DNA from: Pseudomonadota bacterium
GTDB lineage: Bacteria > Pseudomonadota > Alphaproteobacteria > Acetobacterales > Acetobacteraceae
NCBI GenBank assembly: GCA_021805565.1
Contig: JAJZFA010000064.1
Coordinates: 1-64,000, forward strand
Direction of reading: 5' to 3'
Length of the DNA stretch: 64,000 nucleotides
Part shown: in pieces, positions 8,149 to 18,600 of the stretch
How positions within the stretch are numbered: position 1 is the first letter of the stretch
Layout of the letters: each line of letters starts with the position of its first letter
Made by a program: the position numbers and the translations under genes
The notes under the pieces: model-generated
Database searches by the model: none
Told to the model about the DNA's origin: nothing
The model's input: the letters and a program-made list of their open reading frames with translations, nothing else

Positions 8149-9393
8149 ATGAACGCTTTGGTCGATGCCGCCGCACTGGGCGACCCGTGGACCATGCCGT
8201 TGGACCAGATCGAGGTCGCGGACGAGCGCATTTTCCAGAACGATGTCTGGCCCGGCTGGTTTGCCCGGTTGCGGCGCGACGACCCGGTGCATTACAGCCC
8301 GAACGGGCCGTTCGGGCCTTATTGGTCGGTCACCAAGTATAAAGATATCATGAAGGTGGAAACCAATCCGGCGGTGTTTTCGTCGGCGTCGGGAATCACC
8401 CTGCTGGAGCAGAAGACGCAATACCAGTTGGCAAGCTTCATCGCCATGGACCCGCCGAAGCACGACGCGCAGCGCATGGTGGTGGCGCCGATCGTCGCCC
8501 CCGGCAACCTCGCGAACCTGGCCGGCACGATCCGGGAACGGGTGGTTCATATCCTGGACGGCCTGCCGCGCAATGAAACGTTCGACTGGGTGGAGCGGGT
8601 GTCGATCGAACTGACGACGCAAATGCTGGCGACCCTGTTCGATTTTCCGTTCGAGCGAAGGCGCGAACTGACCCATTGGTCAAACGTTGCGGTTGCCAAT
8701 TTCAAGGATCCGAATGCACCCGTGAAGTCCGAAGACGAGCGGTTGGCCGAACTGCGGAAGATGGGCGCGGCGATGACCGCGCTTTGGAATGAACGGGTCA
8801 ACAAGCCGGGCGGTTCGGACCTGATTTCGATGCTGGCGCACGGTTCGGCGACACGCGACATGGACCCGATGGAGTTCATGGGCAATTGCGTGCTGCTGAT
8901 CGTGGGCGGCAACGACACGACCCGCAATTCGATCACCGGCGGATTATGGGCACTGAACAAGCATCCCGACGAATACCGCAAACTGCGCGAGAATCCCGGC
9001 CTGATTCCGAACATGGTGCCGGAGATTATTCGCTGGCAGACGCCGCTGACCTATATGCGCCGCACCGCGCTGTCGGATTACGAGTTGGGCGGCAAGACGA
9101 TCCGAACGGGCGATCGACTGGCGATGTGGTATATCTCGGGCAATCGCGACCCCGAGGCAATCGAGGACCCGGATCGTTTTATCATCGACCGAACCCGCCC
9201 GCGCCAGCATTTGTCGTTCGGGTTCGGGATTCACCGCTGCGTGGGCAACCGGCTGGCGGAACTGCAACTGACGATCCTGTGGGAAGAGATCATGAAGCGG
9301 TTCCCCGTCATCGAACTGATGGAGGAACCGAAGCGGATCTATTCCGTGTTCGTGCATGGGATTTCATCGATGAAGGTGCGTATTCCGGGCTGA
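8149..9393 (+). CDS. Cytochrome P450
   Basis: A 414-residue soluble bacterial P450. The heme ligand is Cys364 in FGFGIHRCVGNRLAE, the oxygen-activation helix reads GGNDTTRNS, and the EIIRW segment supplies the ExxR motif. The GGTCGGTC-type context gives no redox partner: neither ferredoxin nor reductase is adjacent. The sequence resembles the class of bacterial P450s that act on terpenoids, fatty acids or steroid side chains, but the substrate cannot be assigned. The ribosome site GGGAGG lies just upstream of the ATG. It is transcribed divergently from the pncC-like gene, with about 100 bases between the starts. Confidence 0.95.
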   Translation: MNALVDAAALGDPWTMPLDQIEVADERIFQNDVWPGWFARLRRDDPVHYSPNGPFGPYWSVTKYKDIMKVETNPAVFSSASGITLLEQKTQYQLASFIAMDPPKHDAQRMVVAPIVAPGNLANLAGTIRERVVHILDGLPRNETFDWVERVSIELTTQMLATLFDFPFERRRELTHWSNVAVANFKDPNAPVKSEDERLAELRKMGAAMTALWNERVNKPGGSDLISMLAHGSATRDMDPMEFMGNCVLLIVGGNDTTRNSITGGLWALNKHPDEYRKLRENPGLIPNMVPEIIRWQTPLTYMRRTALSDYELGGKTIRTGDRLAMWYISGNRDPEAIEDPDRFIIDRTRPRQHLSFGFGIHRCVGNRLAELQLTILWEEIMKRFPVIELMEEPKRIYSVFVHGISSMKVRIPG

Positions 9394-9440
9394 CGGCCTA
9401 TCCGCCGCCGCGGTCCGAAGCGATCGCCGCCGGCCGGGGC

Positions 9441-10205
9441 CTAAGCGGCACTGGCTGGCAGCGTCAGCGCGCGGAATACGTCTTCCAGTTTGCCCGACGG
9501 ATGGCGCTGTCCCAGGTCCGCCGGGGTTTCGTCCGCCACGATCCGCCCCCCGGCGATGACAATCGCCCTGGAACACACCGCATCGACTTCCTCCAGGATA
9601 TGGGTGGAGATCACGATTGCCTTGTGCGGCGCCATCCGCGCGATCATGCCGCGCACCTCATGCTTTTGGTTCGGATCCAGCCCGTCGGTCGGTTCGTCCA
9701 GCACCAGCACCGGCGGATCGTGCAGCAGCGCCTGAGCCAGACCGACGCGGCGCTTGAAGCCTTTCGACAAGGTTTCCACCGTTTGCAACCGCACGCCGCG
9801 CAGGGTGGTCAGGTCCAGCGCGCGATCGACCCGGTCGGTCAGTTCCGATCCGGAAAAGCCGCGGATGCGGGCGCAGAAGCGCAGAAAGCCCTCGACCGAC
9901 ATTTCGGGGTAAACCGGCGCGCCTTCTGGCAGGAACCCCAAAGCGCGCCGAGCGGCCATGCCGCTGGTCCGCACGTCGTGGCCCTGAATGCGGGCAGTGC
10001 CGGCGGTGGGGGTCATAAATCCCGCCAGCATGCGCATGGTGGTGGATTTGCCGGCGCCGTTCGGGCCGAGGAATCCCACCACCTCGCCGCGTTGCACCGT
10101 GAATGACACATTATCGACGGCGGTGAAGCCGCCGAAACGTTTCGTGAGGCCGAGGATTTCGATCGGAGCGGGCTGGCCATACCCGTCCGCGGCGCGCGTT
10201 GTCAC
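9441..10205 (-). CDS. ABC transporter ATP-binding protein
   Basis: A 254-residue ABC ATPase. Walker A is GPNGAGKST (47-55), the signature region reads LSKGFKRRVGLAQAL and Walker B VLVLDEPTDGLDP, followed by the switch histidine in VISTHILEEVD. These features place it with exporter ATPases of the CcmA/GldA type. I chose the GTG at 10205 because AGGGGA precedes it at good spacing; the open frame upstream of it lacks conserved sequence and enters the cheZ-like gene. No permease gene is adjacent, so it is an orphan ATPase in this window. Confidence 0.9.
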   Translation of the reverse strand: MTTRAADGYGQPAPIEILGLTKRFGGFTAVDNVSFTVQRGEVVGFLGPNGAGKSTTMRMLAGFMTPTAGTARIQGHDVRTSGMAARRALGFLPEGAPVYPEMSVEGFLRFCARIRGFSGSELTDRVDRALDLTTLRGVRLQTVETLSKGFKRRVGLAQALLHDPPVLVLDEPTDGLDPNQKHEVRGMIARMAPHKAIVISTHILEEVDAVCSRAIVIAGGRIVADETPADLGQRHPSGKLEDVFRALTLPASAA

Positions 10206-10299
10206 CCTGCGTTCCCCTGCGATGCCTGTTGACTGGCGCACATACCCGAATTGCCGGCCAATGCAACCGGCCGTCTGGCCCGGTGGACCATGGGTTTGG

Positions 10300-10944
10300 C
10301 TAATCGAACAGGGAATCCACCGCGTCCTGGCCGAGATCGGGGTTGGCCTGGGCCTGCGCCGAGGTGACCGCGCCGGCATTGTTGTAGGGTGCGCTGACGG
10401 CCACGGGATTCGGTGGCGGTTCGATGCCGGGAACCATATCGGTCAGCATGGTTTCGACCTGTTGCAGGTGCTGGATGGCTCGGCGGATGCGCTGGCCGGT
10501 GACATCCTGGAACGAACAGGCTTCGAAAATGGCATTGATCTTTTCGTTCGCCGCGTCGATCGAGGCGGGGTCGGTCTTGCCTTCGCGGAGCCAGTCGCCG
10601 ATGGCTTCGGCGGCTTCCATGATACGGTTGGCCGCGACTTCCGTGGCCTGGACCACGGCTTCCAGTTCCAGCCCGCTGTTGCGGGTGGCGGTGGCCGGCA
10701 TCGCGACGACGTTGGCGATTTGGTCGCGGATGCCTTTCAACTGGCCGGACAGATTGGTTTCGCTGAAATCCATCAGATCGGAGGTCGCGTGAACCTCGGC
10801 ACTGAGTTCGGCGATGCGGCGATCCACGAAGGTGCGCAAGGCGCCGATCTCGGTGCGGATGGTGTCGCACACCGCCTGCTGCATCTGGTCTGCCTGGTTC
10901 GCCACTGTTGCCCCGCTGCGTGCCGATTGCTGGAAACGGGGCAT
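10300..10944 (-). CDS. cheZ: CheZ-like protein phosphatase
   Basis: A 214-residue, mostly helical protein of the CheZ family, which removes phosphate from the chemotaxis response regulator CheY. The hallmark SFQDVTGQRI is present, with Asp147 and the catalytic Gln151 in DVTGQ, and the C-terminus ends in DAVDSLFD, like the tail by which CheZ binds CheY. The protein is C-terminally similar but short in the linker compared with the E. coli form. No other chemotaxis or flagellar gene is nearby, so its partner must be encoded elsewhere. Confidence 0.85.
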   Translation of the reverse strand: MPRFQQSARSGATVANQADQMQQAVCDTIRTEIGALRTFVDRRIAELSAEVHATSDLMDFSETNLSGQLKGIRDQIANVVAMPATATRNSGLELEAVVQATEVAANRIMEAAEAIGDWLREGKTDPASIDAANEKINAIFEACSFQDVTGQRIRRAIQHLQQVETMLTDMVPGIEPPPNPVAVSAPYNNAGAVTSAQAQANPDLGQDAVDSLFD

Positions 10945-11208
10945 AGGACGTTATGGAGGTTAATTTTCCGTAAACGGTGGGGATGAGGTGGGCGGATTCC
11001 AGGCACCGTGTCGATTGGTGAGGCGGGGTGTAGGGATTCGGGGAGGGCCAACGACAAACCCCTTGACCCGCCGCGATCGTATCGGATTGAACGGCACATC
11101 GAATCGACACAGAGAACTTTTCAGCAGCATGTCAGGGATTGCCGTTCCTGCCTGACCGTTCAATCCACGCACCCCTGTTCCGCCGATCCATCGTCCGCCA
11201 CGGGGTGT
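10945..11208. other. Intergenic region upstream of cheZ-like gene
   Basis: No gene is supported here. The region lies between the cheZ-like start and the end of the glycan-locus membrane protein, both on the minus strand, and probably contains the promoter of the cheZ-like gene. I found no convincing hairpin terminator for the glycan operon. Confidence 0.3.
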
Positions 11209-13047
11209 CTACGACGTAGCATGGCGAAACACACGGTATGCCACGACGCCAGATTCCAGCTCTCGGTAGCCAGCCTTTGTAAGGGTGGCAATTGCGTCGC
11301 TAGGGTCGGACATCGCTGAGTCGAGGACGACGTAATCAGGTCGCCACGATACGACCTCCTGGAATGCCGTCAGCCGATCGGGTGTCTTACGTCTGCCACT
11401 GACGTACTCGAACGCCTTTTCCAAGGCGTCCGCTTGGTCGGGATGACCATCGGCTTGAAGTTGTAGCACCGCATCGAAACCGAGAAAATTAGTAAGCAAG
11501 AACTTGCTCGATATCAGCGGCAGGATGACTGACAGGCTCACGGGCGCCAGCATGGTTCCGGCTGGCAGATCGCGAACAAGCACCTGAGCGGCAGCCAACC
11601 TCTTGGGAGGAATTTTATAGTGCAGGGTCGGAAAAATGACATTGGCCGCGGCGAACGGCGAGAATTCGGCCTGCAACATAGCGGCAGCGACTGTGCCGGT
11701 CGCGCAAACGGCAACCAGGATGCCGGACGCCCGGCGGCCCCAGCGAGCCTCTCCGCACGCACCAAGACCTAAACCAATCGTAAGAATGACGGGGCTTGCA
11801 TAGGCCAGCCGCCAAAAAGCATCGGAACTCGTGCCGTATCGGACGATAAGGTTCGCAGTCGGTGGCCACGCAAGGGGCGTTGCGATGATGGCGGTCCAGA
11901 TGGCTACCCAGAGAAGCAACCGAAACCGGCGTGTCGCCAGAAGTCCTAGTATCCCTGCGACGGCAGCGATAAGCGTGGGGCTGACCGTCAAGCCGTAAAC
12001 GAGGTTCAATGTATCGGTCAGATTGAAGGCAAACGGAGCGGCAAAGATCATGCCGGGGCCGGAGACGGTACTGTAAATTGGCAGAATGCAAATCGCCGGG
12101 TAAAGAAAGACAGCAAGTGCAGCGGCCGGGGGGCGCCAGATCGTCGCCATCGCCGGCCGTGTAAGCCACCATGCGAAGCCGGCCACGCCGACCAGGACCG
12201 GTAAGAAGAAGGCTGCGGTGGTTGACAGCCCGATACCAGCGACGCCGATGACCAGAAGTTCGATCCAGTCGCCGCGCCCTCCATCGTCAATGGCATCGAG
12301 GGCCGACTTGATCGCAAGCGGTGTCACCACGCTGATCAGAACGACCTTCCCTTGCCAAATGCGGAACAACGAAAAATTGGCAACGCCACGGACGGTGGTG
12401 CCGTCAAGCAGCATCAGGATAACAATGAACGCAGTGCCGACGAAGGCGCCATGTCGGCTCAGACCTATCCGAAGCAGACAAAAATACCACGCGAACGGCA
12501 ACAGAAACCCAATAACAGCCGGTTCGGCGAAATAGTAGATGTCAAGCGGATGGGTGCCGGCGAGCCCGGCGATGCCGGACGCGAAATGCTCGAAACTAGG
12601 TAAGCTTGTGAATATGCCGCTCGCACCGTTAACGAAGGCGAACGGATAGTTGACGGCGATCGGCCGCCACCAGTTATCCCAGTCGAGAACCGCCCGAGAC
12701 ATATAAAAGCTGTCATCTTCGTTGAACTTGCTGACCAACAGGCAGACCAAGCCAGTGACCAAGCCAAGTCCAGCCATATAGAAAAGGCTGAAATCACGCG
12801 CCCGGTGGCGCATCGCGCGAAGCTCGGCGATCAGCGAGAACCCCCACGCGAAGGCGGGAATGGCGATCAGGACCGCCCAAGTGATGATAGTTGTCGCCAG
12901 TGACCACGACAACAACAATGCTGCATCATATAAGACCGTATAGAGTCCGAAAGCTACCATCAGTCCATAAAAGATCGCACCAATAAAGGTGCGATCACCG
13001 GTCGCCGGACCCGGATCAATCCCCTTCGTACCGGCGATCTCATTCAT
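11209..13047 (-). CDS. Polytopic membrane protein, GT-C-like
   Basis: A 612-residue membrane protein with about a dozen hydrophobic segments and a soluble C-terminal tail of roughly 130 residues. In the loop after the third or fourth membrane segment it has SKFNEDDSFYMSRAV; an acidic pair in the first large outer loop is typical of GT-C glycosyltransferases, which use lipid-linked sugars. I therefore regard it as a possible glycosyltransferase or related surface-glycan membrane protein, not proven. The start is set at the ATG at 13047, because it overlaps in ATGA with the stop of the surviving C-terminal reading frame upstream, as all other genes of this locus do. Another ATG lies two codons earlier. 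Confidence 0.6.
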   Translation of the reverse strand: MNEIAGTKGIDPGPATGDRTFIGAIFYGLMVAFGLYTVLYDAALLLSWSLATTIITWAVLIAIPAFAWGFSLIAELRAMRHRARDFSLFYMAGLGLVTGLVCLLVSKFNEDDSFYMSRAVLDWDNWWRPIAVNYPFAFVNGASGIFTSLPSFEHFASGIAGLAGTHPLDIYYFAEPAVIGFLLPFAWYFCLLRIGLSRHGAFVGTAFIVILMLLDGTTVRGVANFSLFRIWQGKVVLISVVTPLAIKSALDAIDDGGRGDWIELLVIGVAGIGLSTTAAFFLPVLVGVAGFAWWLTRPAMATIWRPPAAALAVFLYPAICILPIYSTVSGPGMIFAAPFAFNLTDTLNLVYGLTVSPTLIAAVAGILGLLATRRFRLLLWVAIWTAIIATPLAWPPTANLIVRYGTSSDAFWRLAYASPVILTIGLGLGACGEARWGRRASGILVAVCATGTVAAAMLQAEFSPFAAANVIFPTLHYKIPPKRLAAAQVLVRDLPAGTMLAPVSLSVILPLISSKFLLTNFLGFDAVLQLQADGHPDQADALEKAFEYVSGRRKTPDRLTAFQEVVSWRPDYVVLDSAMSDPSDAIATLTKAGYRELESGVVAYRVFRHATS

Positions 13048-13632
13048 GAGCATGGACGAAACTCCCCATTGGATTCTAGGTTCCCTACCTTAGCTCGGAT
13101 CAGAGGGGCAAGCTTGACGTCCAGGCTTTCGTAGCGACGACCGAGGGCGGAGAAGCCGGGCATATATATCCAGAATCCGTCCAGACCAAATGGGTGCTTG
13201 CCCGTTGAAGCGGTGCTCGCGGACCTTGGGAATAGAGCTTATTGGAGGTTCCGCATGGCATCCGCTTCTCCTGGATAGCCCTGCGTTCATCCAATTTTGC
13301 ATATCCAAAACCACAGCCGCCCAGTTTGGGGTAACGGCCGGGCCATACGGTGCGACGAAATCGAATCCTGGGTGCCGATCTTTGGCAACCGCCATACCAA
13401 GCGCCATTTGGTATCCCTGGTCGGTACTGGTAAGTAAAAAATCAGCACTGGGAACGCGAAAGATGAGATACAGCGCAGCCGCCAGGCACACCGCAATCGA
13501 CCACATGAGGCTGCATTCGCTGGAGCGCGAGACGATCTTTTGCCGGTCATCGTGGCTTTCAAATCGCGAGTGGACAATCATCGGATATCCAGAAGGTTTA
13601 TCGGTTTGGCATTGCACGTCGCGGACGGCCAA
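13044..13632 (-). pseudogene. Decayed membrane-protein gene of the glycan locus
   Basis: Two protein-like pieces remain in different frames. The N-terminal piece, from 13632, has a membrane segment (SIAVCLAAALYLIF) followed by STDQGYQMALGMAVAKD and FDFVAPYGPAVT, a pattern found at the start of polytopic glycan-locus proteins. Sense is lost by about 13290. The C-terminal piece, in another frame from about 13230, reads GLDGFWIYMPGFSALG and continues to a stop at 13044 that overlaps the next gene's start in ATGA. The most likely history is an internal deletion joining both ends out of frame. The original protein would have been much longer. A frame slip by error in the assembly alone would not explain the missing middle. 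Confidence 0.6.
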
Positions 13633-13662
13633 TCGGCCACACGGTCGTTAACCAAACAGAAT

Positions 13663-14793
13663 TCAGGAAACCTCGCCGAGCACCTGTCTGGATGTTCGTG
13701 CCGAGGTCAAATAGGTGCTCAAACGAGTACCGATCCGCATTCCCGGCGCCTCGATAAAACGGAAGGTAAGGTTTGCAACTGCGGTAACCGCCAGGCAGGT
13801 GACCATGACGCAAAGTCCGAACGTTATCGTAGGCCGCCACGCGTGGGCTTCGACCACCCGATAGAATGGGATCAGCGCATAGACAACAAGAGGATGGACC
13901 AGATACAGTGAGTAGCTCACCGTTCCGAGGTTGAGTGTCACACGGTTGACCAGTAGCCCCGTGGGATAGATCGCTACGCCCAGAATCACCGCACAATATA
14001 ATATCGCCTGCCAATAATAGATGTCATGAAAAAATCCTGACGGGAGCATTCCGCTCAATATCAAGCTATAGAAATAAGCGGCACCAAGAAGCAGAGCCGC
14101 CCCAGCGGCTATCGGGACCGTATTCGAACCAGCCACAAACCGATGGAAAATCCGATAAGCGAACATGCCCGATACGAAAACGGGCATATAGTGCAGTACC
14201 CCATAGTTACTAAACGAGGCTTGAGCCGCCGATGTGAGCGATGTCAAGTGCAGGAGATTCGGATAGGCCATCGCGCCAAGCAACGACAACATCAGAAACA
14301 CTGCGGCATGCGACAACGACTTCATTCGTGCGGCCATAAATGGAAATACAGCGTAGAAAAGCACTTCTACGCCGATAGTCCACGATGCCCAAACAATGCC
14401 GGTTTCCTGGCCAGGTATCAAATTAAACAGCAACGAGATATCGGCTAATATCTCAGTTTTACTGTGCACTACCGAGAACAGCCACCAATCCCGCAGCAAA
14501 GACACTGCCAAAACGACATAATATAGCGGTGCAATACGGAAAAATCGGCGTGCGGCAAAAGCCGCCAGCGCCCACCCACGCTCTTCGCCGGCACGAGCCG
14601 CAAGGCATAATGAGAATGCGCTGGTAACAAAAAAGAGCGTTACACCGGTCCCGCCCGCCATCACCAGCGACCGCGCCCAGCTTGGAATCGTGAGAGCCGG
14701 ACTGGGGATCAACGCGGTATGATACAATAATACGTAGAGCGCGGCCAACCCGCGAAGGCTATCGATGCCCTCGATCCGCTTCCCGACCGTCAT
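13663..14793 (-). CDS. Acyltransferase 3 family membrane protein
   Basis: A 376-residue integral membrane acyltransferase (OafA/ExoZ type) that adds acetyl or other acyl groups to surface sugars. It starts with GIDSLRGLAALYVLLYH, which has the family's conserved RG and the catalytic histidine (His25), and shows about ten hydrophobic segments ending near residue 345. It lies in the glycan locus, overlapping the upstream methyltransferase gene in ATGA. The natural role would be O-acylation of the polysaccharide made by this locus; this is inferred from family and position. Confidence 0.9.
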   Translation of the reverse strand: MTVGKRIEGIDSLRGLAALYVLLYHTALIPSPALTIPSWARSLVMAGGTGVTLFFVTSAFSLCLAARAGEERGWALAAFAARRFFRIAPLYYVVLAVSLLRDWWLFSVVHSKTEILADISLLFNLIPGQETGIVWASWTIGVEVLFYAVFPFMAARMKSLSHAAVFLMLSLLGAMAYPNLLHLTSLTSAAQASFSNYGVLHYMPVFVSGMFAYRIFHRFVAGSNTVPIAAGAALLLGAAYFYSLILSGMLPSGFFHDIYYWQAILYCAVILGVAIYPTGLLVNRVTLNLGTVSYSLYLVHPLVVYALIPFYRVVEAHAWRPTITFGLCVMVTCLAVTAVANLTFRFIEAPGMRIGTRLSTYLTSARTSRQVLGEVS

Positions 14794-15626
14794 CGCCTCA
14801 GAGCCGCCTTTTCGAAAAACAAAATAGGATGATCGGCGGCAGCGTCGAACTCGAACAAGCTTACGGAACCGTTCCCCAAAACCTCGCGAGCAAAACGCTC
14901 AGAAATAAAGGTCTCCCCGTAAAAGCCTCCGTCGAGCACCCCTCCCCCCGTTACACCGGGTGCGTTGGAATGAACGAATTCGCCGCGATCGTAACGGGCC
15001 TTGGCATCGCCAAAATCGGAGAACATGCTCGACAGTGCCCGGGAATAGGGATCGTTGGGCGGCAGACTTGCCGCATAGTCGAAGAACCAGCGCCCGCGCG
15101 TCGTGAGTGCCGCCATTCCCCCAGGTTTCAGTACCCGTGCGAACTCATCCGTCCACGCACGGCACGCGGCTTCCGACAGGTGGGAGAAAACGGAATAGCC
15201 GGTAACAAAATCGACGGAGGCGTCCGGGAGGTCGAGTGGTGGCATAGGTCCGCACGGAAGAAACCGGGGGCCGGAAAAGGTCGTGCGGCAAATCGAAATA
15301 AGATCGCCATCGATTTCCGCGCCGATCATATCCTCCGCGAGAAAGTCGCGAAGAAAACAGCGGGCGATCCGGCCCCAGCCTGTTCCGAAATCCAGCAGCA
15401 CCTTTCGCTTCCCGGCAAATAGTGCCGATGTCTGAAACCGTTTGAGACATTGCGATGCGAACGCCCATGCCTCATCCATTGCGCCTGGCCCGGATTGGCC
15501 GACTGTTCGCAGCTGTATGGCTGGGTCCGGCATGGCCGGAAGGGGTATGCCATCCAAGTCGACGGCTTGCCCGGACGCGGCATTACGAAGTAAGTCGTGC
15601 CAGCGTTTATCGCTCACATTGGTCAA
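14790..15626 (-). CDS. Class I SAM-dependent methyltransferase
   Basis: A 278-residue methyltransferase. Motif I reads LLDFGTGWGRIARCFL, the acidic residue closing strand 2 is in IGAEIDGDLI, and the stretch DASVDFVTGYSVFSHL is the usual region after motif II in methyltransferase-11/25 types; FARVLKPGGMAALTTRG follows. The substrate is unknown; its place between a multidomain glycosyltransferase and an acyltransferase, with ATGA overlaps on both sides, points to modification of a sugar or glycan end group. Confidence 0.9.
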   Translation of the reverse strand: MTNVSDKRWHDLLRNAASGQAVDLDGIPLPAMPDPAIQLRTVGQSGPGAMDEAWAFASQCLKRFQTSALFAGKRKVLLDFGTGWGRIARCFLRDFLAEDMIGAEIDGDLISICRTTFSGPRFLPCGPMPPLDLPDASVDFVTGYSVFSHLSEAACRAWTDEFARVLKPGGMAALTTRGRWFFDYAASLPPNDPYSRALSSMFSDFGDAKARYDRGEFVHSNAPGVTGGGVLDGGFYGETFISERFAREVLGNGSVSLFEFDAAADHPILFFEKAALRR

Positions 15627-18600
15627 GCTATGTCCTCCAGGGATATCCTAAATTTATCAGCCACCTCACGGCGGTAACGCAATGCGGACGCACGAATTTC
15701 AGGCGGCACCGGAACCAGCGTCATGGCAAGATCCTGCATCGCCACTATTTCAGCCAGATGCCCTTTATCGCTATGGGCCGTGATACTGCCGGAATGCCGC
15801 CGATGGGTATTGAGTATCTCGGCGGAGAAGGCGATGTCCCCCTTATGTGCCAACAAGTGCATATAGCAAAACCAGTCGGCGGCGTTTCGATAGGACACCA
15901 TGCCGTCCAGTTGTTCCTCGACGACCTCCGCCAGCGGCCCTCGGCGAAACACCGCGGCACTTACATTCGGCACGGTATTTTTGATGGCGAGCGCGCGCGC
16001 GACCTCGGACGTGCCAGCGGAACGAAAATCCGCTGTCCACCGGACAGGATCAACATCCGCCACATAGGCTCGGTAATCGGGACCGGTTATCTCACCGTCG
16101 TCTCCGGCCATCCGCGACTCAGTATAGCTCATGACGATAGCTGGATCCTTGAAAGCACGAAGGGCAACCGCCAAAAAAGTTGGATCGGCGAAATCGTCGG
16201 CTTCCGCGATCCAAACAAAATTACCCTTGGCGAGCGCGATGCCCTTTGCCCATTGACGGGCGACCGAACCCGAATTGGTGCTATTGCGGACAACACGGAA
16301 CGGGACCGGCGATTTTACCGCCAGCGACGCTATAACGGCTTCGCTATCATCGGTCGATGCGTCATCCAGCAGGATGATTTCCCGGACCCGGACGGTTTGC
16401 GCCCATATACTCTCGATGCGTTGCCGAAGGTGTCTGGCGTAGTTGTAATTCGGAACGACGACGGAAATGGAAGACAACGACGGTATCGCGAGTGCCAGCA
16501 TGTCGGCCGCATAGTCGCCAAAGTCGAATCCCTGGGCGATATGGTCGGCCACCTTTGCGCCCATCTCATTCGCTGCCGGCACGTCCCGCAACAAGTAACT
16601 CAACTCGCGCGCCATCGCACCCACATCCAGATACGGGACGCAGACACCCCCGGCATCGCGTACCAATTCCACGATGCCGCCCGAGCCCTCGAAAACCACC
16701 GTAGGCAAACCGCTTGCCATGGCCTCGATTACCACGGAAGGAAACGGGTCTTCCCGCGATGTCAGCGCAAATACGTCCGCGGCGGCATACATGCCGGCCA
16801 GTTCCGAAAGCAGGACGTTTCCGTGCAGGAAAAAGCGGTCTTTCAAATCCGCGGCTTGCATATCGTCAGCCAGCAATTTCGCCACCGAGGGCTCTACTGT
16901 GCCGACCCATAAGAAGGCAGCCTCAGGGCATTTTGCCAATACGGCGCGTGCCATATTGGGCCAGAGGTCTAGGCCCTTGCGCATGTCTCCAAAGCCAACG
17001 CCAAGTACCAGGCGCCGATCATCGCCGATTCCGAGCCTCTGGCGGATTGCCTTACGCTTTTGGCTCCGTTCTTCGGACGACAGGGGTGGCATATAGAGGC
17101 CCTGATGCCTCAAAACCGCCTGACCGCGTATGGTACCGGCCAATTCCTCGAATCGCTCCTTGGCATAAGAAGACGAAAATACCACTACCTCGGCATCGGT
17201 CGCCACGTCCCGCGCGGTTTGTTCTAACCCGTAATTCCGGATCAGCGTGGGAAGTTCATGCACCAGTTGAACGACACGCAGGCCGGCCAAGCGGAATGCG
17301 CTAAGGGCGCGCGCGCTGACCAGGCTATTCGACAGGACTGCCGTCACCCCGTTCGCCACGAGAAGCCGGGCGGCATTCCGCCATGGCGCGAGATCGGCGA
17401 AGTCACCCGGTATAACCTCGGTGGGCGCCAGCGCCCGGAATGTGTCCGTCAGTTCCCCAGGCCCGCCAAGAAGCACCGTTAAATCGATATTGTGATCGGT
17501 AACAAGCGTCCGGACGAGTGCCAACGAAACAAGCTGAGCGCCATGGAAATGCGCATCGTGAGACACAATGGCGATTTTGACCCGCCGGTCTGTGCCAGGG
17601 TACCCGCCGTCCTGCTTGCCTGAGCCAGCCAATACGCGGGCGGTCTCAATCAAATAGGCGTGGCCGAAATGCCGATCCGGCTCTAGATAGGCGCCTTCGG
17701 CCCATTCATTCCAGGCATTGACAAAGACAATACGTTCGTCCGGATGACGCGCCTCTGCAACCGCCAAGCGGCAGGCCGCCGCAAGCCAGGCGCCATATTT
17801 GGACGGGGTTGAGTTGGCAATCGTAAATCCCATACCAGGTTTACGGGCTTCGTTATCCCAACTCGGGATGACACCACGAAACAGCTTATAGGGCGCCGTG
17901 GGCAGCGAAAGCGCGTAATCGGCGATCGCCTCGTAATCCACGACATGACCGCGGAATTGAGGATCCAGCAACTCTAGCTTGTTGTTAATCGGCGGTGTTT
18001 TAGCGATCTTATGCGGCGGGAATTCCACAGCGGCATCGATGCCATGGGGCCGGGGATCAAGATCGCCGAAGCCTTGAGCCATGACAACATAGGGGTCTTC
18101 CAGACCTGCCCTGACAAATTCCTCTCGCCAACGCCGCACGGATGCCGCAGGATCGGGAAGCAGGGCAGGACGATAGATCATCACAAGCGGCCTGCCGTCC
18201 ACCCGGATATAGCGGGGGTCTGTTACTATCGGTATCAGGCCGCGCGCAAAGGCAATATCGTCCTCAGGCGAATATTCCTGCGCCAGCAGGATATCGTCGT
18301 CGAGACCATCCCAGCGGCGAGTCCAGTTTTCATTGGCCCAGTTAATGCAGAAGGGCATGTCGATGCCGGGATCGCCCAGCAACATGTCAAGCGGCTTTTC
18401 CAGAAGTCGGCGCCCATTGAACCAGTAGTAATGGAAACAGAACCCACCGATTCCATAGCGGCGTGCTAAAATAATCTGCTTTTTCAGCGTCTCGGGGTTA
18501 CTCAGGTCATAAAAGCCCAGATCGGCCGGCAGATGCGGCTGAATATGTCCTACAAAGCGCGGCAGCGCCCTGGTTACATTTGTCCACTCCGTGAACCCGC

